Source: Marinagarivorans sp. (GTDB lineage: Bacteria > Pseudomonadota > Gammaproteobacteria > Pseudomonadales > Cellvibrionaceae). From it: a stretch of 54,550 nt of DNA. Positions 45,475-51,068 of this stretch are shown piece by piece. Position 1 is the first letter of the stretch; each line of letters starts with the position of its first letter. The notes under the pieces are model-generated. The model was not told the DNA's origin. It saw only the letters and a program-made list of their open reading frames with translations, and made no database searches. Both the position numbers and the translations under genes were made by a program. The DNA is taken from positions 1-54,550 of the forward strand of contig JANQJB010000042.1 in the NCBI GenBank assembly GCA_028281865.1. Direction: 5' to 3'.

Positions 45475-45838
45475 TCTTTTCTTCCAGCTGATTCAGAATA
45501 GCTTGTATCTCTTTCACTTCTTGTTTACTCAATTTTTTGCTTTGCGCAAAGTGCGCAACCAGAGGGGCCATTCGCCCTTCAAAAAATTGTTTTAAAAAGC
45601 CGTCTGCTTCCGCTGCAATAATGTCATCACGCGTAATGAGTGGCTGGTAGAAAAACCGTTTTCCATCTTTGTATCGCTCAACGGCTTTTTTCTTGAGCAT
45701 ACGCGAAAGCAAGGTCTTCACAGTATTCTCATGCCAATCATGCGTTTCGTTAGCGCGCTCGATAATTTGGCCGACTGTGAGTGGATGTTCTTTCCACAGC
45801 ACTTCGAGAACAACAATTTCAGATTTCGATACATTCAT
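45467..45838 (-). CDS. BlaI/MecI/CopY-family repressor
   Basis: A 123-residue protein with the winged helix of this family: EIVVLEVLWKEHPLTVGQII ... HENTVKTLLSRMLKKKAVERYKDGKRFFYQP, then a C-terminal dimerisation helix pair (FLKQFFEGRMAPLVAHFAQS; EVKEIQAILNQLEE). It will be inactivated by proteolysis by the M56 protein encoded downstream. Two consensus TACA-NN-TGTA operators lie just upstream. Confidence 0.94.
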   Translation of the reverse strand: MNVSKSEIVVLEVLWKEHPLTVGQIIERANETHDWHENTVKTLLSRMLKKKAVERYKDGKRFFYQPLITRDDIIAAEADGFLKQFFEGRMAPLVAHFAQSKKLSKQEVKEIQAILNQLEEKND

Positions 45839-45870
45839 CGGATTTCAACCCCAACTACGATTAGTTTATA

Positions 45871-45915
45871 TTAAGACTACACTTGTAGTTTATCAATGTC
45901 AACTACAAGTGTAGT
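45871..45915 (-). promoter_or_regulatory. BlaI operators flanking the blaI promoter
   Basis: Two 14-bp dyads, ACTACACTTGTAGT (45876-45889) and ACTACAAGTGTAGT (45902-45915), each contain the family consensus TACA-N2-TGTA. On the minus strand, TTGACA overlaps the edge of the upstream dyad and TAGTCT lies 17 bases later, overlapping the second, so bound repressor would block the promoter. Confidence 0.85.
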
Positions 45916-46077
45916 TTTTTGCAAAAAACAACAGCGTTGAGCGGTTTCTAGGGTGAAGTAGGGAGGGTTTCAGCGTTACGCTAGCGGTAAATTTTTAGTT
46001 TGTGCGCGTATTTTACTCAATATTAAGAAGAAACAAGTTGAATGGAACAATGAACTTTTTCAGTTTGAGCTTCAATT

Positions 46078-46665
46078 TCACCCACTAAAATACACGCAGA
46101 TAGAGTCGCCTCTAGACAGCTTAGCCTTTTCATGCTTAGTAAATACATCCGGCACTAAAGAAAATCCAAAATTATCAGCTGCAAAACTAATATACACGAA
46201 TTTTAAAGGGCTAAATATATCGCTATTTGACAACAAATTAATATATTCGAAAAGGTCAATGTTTTCGGCCCCTTTATTTATGGATGGCCAATCTAATTCT
46301 GGCATACCCTGTATCTCAGCCATTATATCGACTTGCTTTTCTATTTCGCGATAGTGATCCTTCCAATCAACCAAGCCGATCAACCCGCTATCCATATAAG
46401 TTTCACCAAATATTTCGAATACTTCGACCTCTGATGGGTCCATGTCAGGATATATAAGATTCTTAATCTCTACGCCTTCCACTTGAGCCTGATTTTTATA
46501 TCTTGCTATCCACTCCTCGGGGGACTCTGCTGCCAATGACAAAAATGTATATAAACCGGGACGCAATTCCTTAAACGCCGAAATGAATAAAATTATCAAG
46601 TCATTATCAAATTCTTCTTGTTCTTTTTCAGTTGGAAAAAAACGTTTTCTAAGTGCCTTGAACAT
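46078..46665 (-). CDS. Hypothetical acidic protein
   Basis: A 195-residue acidic soluble protein, no signal peptide. It starts MFKALRKRFFPTEKEQEEFD and has aromatic motifs (SPEEWIARYKN, GLVDWKDHYREIEKQVD). I do not recognise a family with confidence. It lies at the left end of the integron-like array, downstream of a degenerate attC. No attC follows it, so it may be the last cassette or the first resident gene. Confidence 0.5.
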   Translation of the reverse strand: MFKALRKRFFPTEKEQEEFDNDLIILFISAFKELRPGLYTFLSLAAESPEEWIARYKNQAQVEGVEIKNLIYPDMDPSEVEVFEIFGETYMDSGLIGLVDWKDHYREIEKQVDIMAEIQGMPELDWPSINKGAENIDLFEYINLLSNSDIFSPLKFVYISFAADNFGFSLVPDVFTKHEKAKLSRGDSICVYFSG

Positions 46666-46683
46666 AAATAAATACCCAGACTA

Positions 46684-46743
46684 GCCTTAACTTTTATTTG
46701 TACGCAAACGCGCGAATATTCTCAAACCTGCAGTGCATTAGGC
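46684..46743 (-). repeat. Degenerate attC-like site
   Basis: Minus strand reads GCCTAATG just after the stop of the Gly-rich gene and ends GTTAAGGC before the next gene. Inner complementarity is weak. It is accepted mainly because of position and cores. Confidence 0.4.
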
Positions 46744-47367
46744 TCAATCCCCTCCACAACTACTTCCACAGCTGCCGCTACAACCATGACCATTACCACC
46801 GCCTCCACCTCTATTTTCGAAAAGCCATTTTATTACTTTGTAAACTACGTAAATACCAATAATCCATTTGAGTGCAGTTACTACTGTACCATCAGAAGAT
46901 AAACTGCAGGCGGTCAAAAAAGTAAGTGTAAATAGAGATAAGATAAAATACTTCGATATATCAAGCTTATTTGTCTCTCGCACTGGCCAATATCGACCAT
47001 CAGGTTTTTCACCAAACTCGTTCTCATACATTTTTAACGTGTTTTTATAATGCTGATAATCAAGCCGTTGACACTCTTTTGTATTTGAAGACGGCAGGTG
47101 ATGAAACTCGAAACCGAGCGTATCTCTGCAGAGGTCGTGCCAATACGACTGGGTAAATGTGATATGCAGGTGCCAAACCTTATCAACGATTTCTGATGGC
47201 ACGACTCTTGACCGGCTGATTTTTGCTAGCCATATAAATTTTTTATACTCGGAATACGCTCCCTGAGCATAAGACAAGGTCCATCCGTTCTCGGACACCA
47301 ATTTATGCCAAAATACGGCCAAATCTCCGTTACTGGACACCTGAAAATTTTCTATCTTTTTATCCAT
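46744..47367 (-). CDS. Glycine-rich-domain-like membrane protein with a Gly/Cys tail
   Basis: A 207-residue protein. Residues 15-120 contain a helical domain with VVPSEIVDKVWHLHITFTQSYWHDL, the W-H-x-H pattern of GRDP-like domains. Two hydrophobic segments follow (YFILSLFTLTFLTACS and ALKWIIGIYVVYKVIKWLF), then a tail of glycines and four cysteines (GGGGGNGHGCSGSCGSSCGG). The tail resembles those of other small bacterial membrane proteins with Gly/Cys ends. Function unknown. Confidence 0.6.
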   Translation of the reverse strand: MDKKIENFQVSSNGDLAVFWHKLVSENGWTLSYAQGAYSEYKKFIWLAKISRSRVVPSEIVDKVWHLHITFTQSYWHDLCRDTLGFEFHHLPSSNTKECQRLDYQHYKNTLKMYENEFGEKPDGRYWPVRETNKLDISKYFILSLFTLTFLTACSLSSDGTVVTALKWIIGIYVVYKVIKWLFENRGGGGGNGHGCSGSCGSSCGGD

Positions 47368-47580
47368 AGCGAGTACCTGCTATTAAAGTATTAACTAATC
47401 CTAGTTATATAGTTTATCCTTTTAAGCTCAACAAGTCTGGCTTAGTATAAAAATAATACTTATACAAAAAGACATTCAGAACTTTTATATCGTGCGTTAA
47501 CGGAGCGATAACGTTGAAACATCTTCTGCTGTGTTGGTAAGCGTTTTTTAGCAAGTAGCTCTTGAGCAAGATGGCCGTAC
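47368..47580. other. Spacer between two small minus-strand genes, no clear attC
   Basis: No clear attC is seen here. A minus-strand frame (47460-47705) continues past the end of the small membrane gene with protein-like sequence (GYEYGHLAQELLAKKRLPTQ), so either it is coding in part or a frameshift separates the two frames. I leave it unassigned. Confidence 0.35.
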
Positions 47581-47817
47581 TCATAACCGGTTGCATAGTA
47601 ATGCACCAATAAAATCACCAGCGGTATTAACGGAGTAAGCACCACAGTCGTCGTCATAATAACGGTAATGAGTAATAATACGGCTGTCATAATGATCAGC
47701 AACATTTTCTGTTACAACAGAGAAAGATAAATATTTTATGGAGATATACACACTTAGAAATAATAATGCTACTAAAACAAAAATCGATTTAGTTTTTCCT
47801 GAGAATGTTGAAGTCAT
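47581..47817 (-). CDS. Small single-pass membrane protein
   Basis: 78 residues from the ATG at 47817, chosen because AGGA lies five bases upstream. One membrane helix spans residues 11-28 (SIFVLVALLFLSVYISIKYL), followed by a short polar domain with DDDCGAYSVNTAGDF. It follows an attC, so it is a cassette gene. An overlapping minus-strand frame (47460-47705) makes the C-terminus uncertain. Confidence 0.5.
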   Translation of the reverse strand: MTSTFSGKTKSIFVLVALLFLSVYISIKYLSFSVVTENVADHYDSRIITHYRYYDDDCGAYSVNTAGDFIGALLCNRL

Positions 47818-47848
47818 TTTAATCCTACTTTTTTTGGGGAACTTGGAG

Positions 47849-47902
47849 ACATAACGTCGCAATCAGCCGACGCCTTAGCGGCCCTAGATTGATTTGTTAG
47901 AT
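47849..47902 (-). repeat. attC site
   Basis: On the minus strand it starts ATCTAAC (47902-47896), exactly RYYYAAC, and ends GTTATGT (47855-47849). The inner arms AATCAATCTAGGGCCGC and the GCGTCGGCTGATTGCGAC side are imperfectly complementary. It follows the methionine aminopeptidase stop directly. Confidence 0.75.
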
Positions 47903-47903
47903 T

Positions 47904-48650
47904 TTATGCAACCGTCAGCAACACTGGCTGCCCCTGTGTAATTACCATGGTATGTTCGAACTGGGCTGATAGGTTGTTCTCATGGCCTACTAATGTCCAT
48001 CCATCGGAAGATTGACTGACAAGACTACTCTTAGTAGATAAGAAAGGCTCAATGGTAATTACGAGGCCATTATGTAGTTTTCTTCTATCAGTTGGGTCAT
48101 AGTAACCGGGAATTTCTTTAGGCTCCTCATGCAATCCCCTTCCTACTCCGTGACTACAAAGGTTTTTAATAACTTTAAACCCTTTTCTCTTTGCTACTTT
48201 CTGAATGGACTTTCCTATCAAATTTAGTGAGTTTCCAGCTTTTGCATTTCGACAGGCTTCACCCAAAGCCAACTTTGTTGAAGAAATTAACTTATCCTTA
48301 AAAAAGTTACTCGGCGGCACTACGAAACTACCACCTGTATCAGCATAGTAACCATCCTTTTCCGCGGACACATCAATATTTACAATATCTCCTGGCTGAA
48401 TAACTCTACTGCCAGGAATACCATGAGCAGCTTCTTCATTTATGCTAATACAAGTGTAACCAGGAAAATTATAGGTAATTTTAGGAGCAGATTTCGCATC
48501 GTAAAATTCCAACAAGCTCTTTCCAATTTGGTCTAGCTCTAGCGTTGTCATTCCGGGCTCTGTGCGGCTCTTCATTTCTTTTAATGTAATAGCAACAATT
48601 CGTCCGATCTTTTTTAAGCACTGAAATTCTTCATCTGTTTCTATCGTCAT
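47904..48650 (-). CDS. map: Methionine aminopeptidase type I, cassette-borne
   Basis: A 248-residue complete MetAP-I. The active-site set is intact: His76 (AAHGIPG), metal ligands Asp93 (VNIDVSA), Asp104 (YADTGG), His167 (LCSHGVGRGLHEEP), Glu201 (TIEPFL) and Glu232 (QFEHTMVI). It removes the initiator Met from nascent proteins. An N-terminal zinc-finger extension is absent. It lies between two attC sites, so it is likely an extra copy in addition to a chromosomal map; that can bear on resistance to MetAP inhibitors or paralogue specialisation (inference). Confidence 0.93.
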   Translation of the reverse strand: MTIETDEEFQCLKKIGRIVAITLKEMKSRTEPGMTTLELDQIGKSLLEFYDAKSAPKITYNFPGYTCISINEEAAHGIPGSRVIQPGDIVNIDVSAEKDGYYADTGGSFVVPPSNFFKDKLISSTKLALGEACRNAKAGNSLNLIGKSIQKVAKRKGFKVIKNLCSHGVGRGLHEEPKEIPGYYDPTDRRKLHNGLVITIEPFLSTKSSLVSQSSDGWTLVGHENNLSAQFEHTMVITQGQPVLLTVA

Positions 48651-48666
48651 GCAGACACTCCTGAAA

Positions 48667-48728
48667 ATCTAACGTCTAAATTTGTGACACCTGCGCAGCA
48701 GGCATCACGCAAGATTTACTTGTTAGGG
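48667..48728 (-). repeat. attC site
   Basis: The minus strand starts CCCTAAC (48728-48722) and ends GTTAGAT (48673-48667). The arms TAAATCTTGCGTGATGCCTGC and GCAGGTGTCACAAATTTA form a near-continuous stem around TGC with extrahelical bases, as expected of a folded attC. Confidence 0.85.
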
Positions 48729-48733
48729 CTGAG

Positions 48734-48976
48734 TTAGTTAGGATGGTCACAATATTCATAAGCAGTTAATCCATCTTTTAACCAATAGTACTCTAAACAA
48801 TTGCCTGATTCTCTAGTACCGACATCAAATGAATCAATTAGCTCAAGAACTGATATAACATTCGATCCATCCCGATCAATAATTGAATAGGACAAAGGTG
48901 ATTGAGCAATCCCGAAAGCATATACCCCACCAAAAATCGTAAATAGAGCTGAAACCGTTTTTTTAGAACTTAGCAT
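48734..48976 (-). CDS. Small exported protein with one EF-hand loop
   Basis: 80 residues from the ATG at 48976 (AGGG six bases upstream); the frame opens further but through an attC. A hydrophobic N-terminus (SALFTIFGGVYAFGIA) is a signal or anchor. The loop D-R-D-G-S-N-V-I-S-V-L-E matches a calcium-binding EF-hand, with Asn for Gly at position 6. Two Cys lie near the end. Cassette gene, role unknown. Confidence 0.6.
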   Translation of the reverse strand: MLSSKKTVSALFTIFGGVYAFGIAQSPLSYSIIDRDGSNVISVLELIDSFDVGTRESGNCLEYYWLKDGLTAYEYCDHPN

Positions 48977-48992
48977 GAAGAGCCCTAATACA

Positions 48993-49074
48993 GCCTTAAT
49001 GGGCGAGCAAAGCGAAACTTTGGAGTCCTCGCAGGTACTGAAAGTGCCGAAAACCATCGAAAGCCTTGTTAGCT
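48993..49074 (-). repeat. attC-like site
   Basis: The minus strand starts AGCTAAC (49074-49068), containing the stop of the GNAT gene, and ends ATTAAGGC (49000-48993). The two cores are good; the arms are only partly complementary. Confidence 0.55.
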
Positions 49075-49503
49075 GACTTGATTAAACTGATAATAAATAT
49101 CAAACTCATCTTCATGCGTTTTTACGAAGCCATGCTTTAGATAGAAAAAATTGGAATCACTGCCGCGTAGAGCGGCTAACCGAATTGGTTTGCCCGAGGA
49201 GCTTGCCTTGGATTTTATGTGAGTTATTACGCTACCACCACAACCCTTACATTGAAACTGAGGCAGAATATAAAGATGATTGAGATATAGATGGTCACCT
49301 TTATCCGTTGTGGCGTAGAAACCAATAAGTTCATTTTTTAACATGATTTTATATGTATTCTTTGGATCAAACTTTTCTAGAAATCGATTTCTTACACGAC
49401 TTTCATCGAACCTACCCAAAGCAATCAAGCTTGGCTTCATAGAGATAGCTCGTATCTCAGCCAGCGATTGAACTTCATCTTCTCTAGCTTGAATAAATTC
49501 CAC
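49069..49503 (-). CDS. GNAT-family N-acetyltransferase
   Basis: 144 residues from the GTG at 49503. The open frame extends to 49575, but those codons lie in an attC, so the internal start is preferred. The acetyl-CoA motif A is LYLNHLYILPQFQCKGCGGSVI, with Q-x-x-G-x-G; the C-terminal motif B is SNFFYLKHGFVKTHEDEFDIYYQ. The acceptor substrate is unknown. Stand-alone GNATs are frequent integron cassettes. Confidence 0.88.
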   Translation of the reverse strand: MEFIQAREDEVQSLAEIRAISMKPSLIALGRFDESRVRNRFLEKFDPKNTYKIMLKNELIGFYATTDKGDHLYLNHLYILPQFQCKGCGGSVITHIKSKASSSGKPIRLAALRGSDSNFFYLKHGFVKTHEDEFDIYYQFNQVS

Positions 49504-49521
49504 CGTATTCGACTCTTGTAC

Positions 49522-49587
49522 AGCTAACGCCGCAAGCAGGCGCACGTTAGCGCGTCGCTTGCCTTGCCTGGTCATACGCTCTTAGCA
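49522..49587 (-). repeat. attC-like site after the HisRS-like gene
   Basis: On the minus strand the first core overlaps the TAA of the HisRS-like gene (TGCTAAG). The arms GCAAGCGACGCG and GCGCCTGCTTGC are imperfectly complementary, and the end core is GTTAGCT (49528-49522). The first core is weak. Confidence 0.55.
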
Positions 49588-50211
49588 GAGCATTAATCTA
49601 TCGAAGCCCATACCAAAACCGATACCTTGTTTATAGGCTCCACCTCCAACAACCTGTTTCTGAGCACCTAACTTAGGTACAGATATTTCAAAACCCTCAG
49701 ATGTATAGTAATCAAGACCTCGCTTGACAGACCTTGCAACATCATATTCGTTGGTTTTAAACCGTACCATATTTTCGGCTAATGAAATAAGTTCCTGTTT
49801 CGTATTTTCTGAAGACGGGTTAATAACTTCTACACCAAATTGGAAGAACTCACGATACCTTCCTTCTTGCGGCTTTTCATATCTCCAGCATCTTTCAAAA
49901 TACCAAAATTTAGCATTTTTACTACGTTTCAGGTGCTTATCTGCTACTAGCTGAACAGTTGCAGTGCCCTCTGGTCGCAAACATAACTCACGGCCTTTTT
50001 TATCTGGAAAAACATACATTTGTCCCAGAATTTCAGGCCCAGCCTTGTCAGTGTAAACTTTTGACGGTTCTAGACTAGGAAGAATTATTTCTTGGAATCC
50101 AGCTGCTTCAGCTATTTCAATCAACTGGTTTAACAGCTTCCTTCTTTCTTTAGCTTCATTGCCAGAGATTATTCTTACGCCTCTGACTTGCGTGTCAATT
50201 TTGTATTTCAT
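49582..50211 (-). CDS. Minimal HisRS-like class II aminoacyl-tRNA-synthetase core
   Basis: 209 residues from the ATG at 50211, chosen for TATAGG seven bases upstream. The class II core is intact: motif 2 in FERCWRYEKPQEGRYREFFQFG (start at residue 106), the HisRS-specific histidine-binding signature RGLDYYTSEGFEI (164-176; HisRS usually RGLDYYxxTVFE), and motif 3 GIGFGMGFDRLML (196-208). The insertion domain and the whole anticodon-binding domain are missing; normal HisRS is about 420 residues. It could activate histidine without standard tRNA charging, or be a HisZ-like regulator or an amide-bond ligase. It is preceded by a promoter and an attenuator and followed by an attC. Confidence 0.83.
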   Translation of the reverse strand: MKYKIDTQVRGVRIISGNEAKERRKLLNQLIEIAEAAGFQEIILPSLEPSKVYTDKAGPEILGQMYVFPDKKGRELCLRPEGTATVQLVADKHLKRSKNAKFWYFERCWRYEKPQEGRYREFFQFGVEVINPSSENTKQELISLAENMVRFKTNEYDVARSVKRGLDYYTSEGFEISVPKLGAQKQVVGGGAYKQGIGFGMGFDRLMLC

Positions 50212-50230
50212 AACAACACCTATAAACAAT

Positions 50231-50340
50231 AAAAAAAGCCCTCGCAGATGACTGGGAGGGCTTTCTTAGTGATAGGGCTTGTTATTTCACGTAAGCAATA
50301 GCTCTCCCAGCCAAATATGAATTGACTGTTGGCTGCTATG
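50231..50340 (-). promoter_or_regulatory. Transcription attenuator upstream of the HisRS-like gene
   Basis: On the minus strand, strand 1 CAGCCAA (50335-50329) pairs with strand 2 TTGGCTG (50314-50308), with extra outer pairing of AAGCATAG and CTATTGCTT. Strand 2 can instead pair with strand 3: CTGGGAGaGCT (50310-50300) with AGCcCTCCCAG (50262-50252). Strand 3 can also pair with strand 4: AAAGCCCTC (50264-50256) with GAGGGCTTT (50243-50235), followed by seven T, a proper terminator. This mutually exclusive set is the layout of leader-peptide attenuators. The gene starts 20 bases after the U-tract. Confidence 0.75.
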
Positions 50341-50364
50341 CTTTAATACGTTTAATTTGTTCAT
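50287..50364 (-). CDS. Candidate leader peptide, 25 residues
   Basis: An ORF of 25 codons begins at the expected transcription start of the -35/-10 pair at 50398-50371 (a leaderless ATG). It encodes MNKLNVLKHSSQQSIHIW and seven more residues, with His codons at positions 9 and 16. The first His codon (50340-50338) lies right before attenuator strand 1, so a ribosome paused there would cover strand 1 and free strand 2 for antitermination. The His content is low compared with hisL-type leaders; translation is not proven. Confidence 0.45.
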   Translation of the reverse strand: MNKLNVLKHSSQQSIHIWLGELLLT

Positions 50365-50370
50365 GCGAGA

Positions 50371-50398
50371 ATAATAGTCCTTTGGCTATGGATGTCAA
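50371..50398 (-). promoter_or_regulatory. Sigma-70-like promoter inside the cassette
   Basis: TTGACA (50398-50393) is a perfect -35 and TATTAT (50376-50371) matches five of six -10 positions; spacing is 16. The promoter starts directly after the stop of the small membrane gene, so the HisRS-like gene has its own promoter within the array. Confidence 0.72.
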
Positions 50399-50399
50399 C

Positions 50400-50564
50400 T
50401 CAAAGCGTAATTGCAGACCACTTTAGTATTGTTACAAAAAATTCTTTATCATCAGCGACAAAGTAAAGAATCATTAAAATCGGAGCAAAAAGTCCCAATA
50501 AGCCAATGACAGATATAAACATCTGCATAGATTTAAATTTATCTTCGTCTTCATTTCTACGCAT
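50400..50564 (-). CDS. Tiny single-pass membrane protein
   Basis: A 54-residue ORF with a charged N-terminus (MRRNEDEDKFKSMQ), one membrane helix (MFISVIGLLGLFAPILMILYFV) and a short polar end (KEFFVTILKWSAITL). The hydrophobic segment is coherent and the stop abuts the next promoter. No clear ribosome site is seen. It shares a cassette with the HisRS-like gene or stands in its own. Confidence 0.5.
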   Translation of the reverse strand: MRRNEDEDKFKSMQMFISVIGLLGLFAPILMILYFVADDKEFFVTILKWSAITL

Positions 50565-50634
50565 ATTTTAAGTTTTTACTCAAGCACTATTCGCTCTTTG
50601 TCCTCGCTTGAGCGCCTATTAGAGCTTTTTGAAT
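50565..50634 (-). repeat. Spacer with hairpin, doubtful attC
   Basis: CTCAAGC and GCTTGAG form a stem on the minus strand and CTCTAAT lies near one end, but the cores do not match RYYYAAC/GTTRRRY. It may be a decayed attC after the 50635-50985 gene. Confidence 0.3.
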
Positions 50635-50985
50635 TTAAAGCCAGTTACCTGTTACTGCCATAACACCGACGAACCAGCACCATGCTAAGCCAATTAAGTT
50701 TACTAACTGAAGTAGGTGCAGCCATTTATTACCTGAGAAGAATACGAATGAAAATATAATTGAGGACAATGGAAGCAAAAACACCCATGTATAAATTAAC
50801 TCAAATTCTGGCGATGACAAACCGTTATCCCAGATAAGCATTGCTACAAGTAATAAGCTTGCGCCAAGTAAACCGTGAATGGAGCTTAAAACACGAGGGA
50901 GTATTTTAGAAGAGCGCCCATAGTAGAAATATACGCCACTAATCGAAGTCATTATTATCATGGAGAAAATTGGACTTTGAAGCAT
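50635..50985 (-). CDS. Small polytopic membrane protein
   Basis: A 116-residue protein with four probable membrane helices (residues 4-24, 32-50, 58-78 and 87-112; SIHGLLGASLLLVAMLIW and LLQLVNLIGLAWCWFVGVMAVTG). No conserved motif is recognised. It is a cassette gene: an attC lies just upstream at 51010-51068. Confidence 0.65.
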   Translation of the reverse strand: MLQSPIFSMIIMTSISGVYFYYGRSSKILPRVLSSIHGLLGASLLLVAMLIWDNGLSSPEFELIYTWVFLLPLSSIIFSFVFFSGNKWLHLLQLVNLIGLAWCWFVGVMAVTGNWL

Positions 50986-51009
50986 ACTCTAGATCATCTA
51001 TTAATTGAG

Positions 51010-51068
51010 CTTTAACACTTCAATAACCGGCGCTGTTTACAGCGTCTGAGTTTACTGATTTGTTATGT
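51010..51068 (-). repeat. attC site overlapping the serine-hydrolase gene end
   Basis: The minus strand starts ACATAAC (51068-51062) and ends GTTAAAG (51016-51010). A central stem ACGCTGTAAACAGCGC is visible. The stop of the preceding gene (51020) lies inside the site, so the site encodes the last 15-16 residues of that protein. Confidence 0.75.

Noticed and set aside
50298-50343. attC reading of the large hairpin between 50281 and 50343
   Set aside because: No RYYYAAC/GTTRRRY cores in the right orientation. The hairpin is better explained as strands 1:2 of the attenuator.
50231-50360. T-box riboswitch for the HisRS-like gene
   Set aside because: I do not find the conserved T-box sequence (AGGGTGGNACCGCG-type) in the leader; the small-ORF attenuator fits better.
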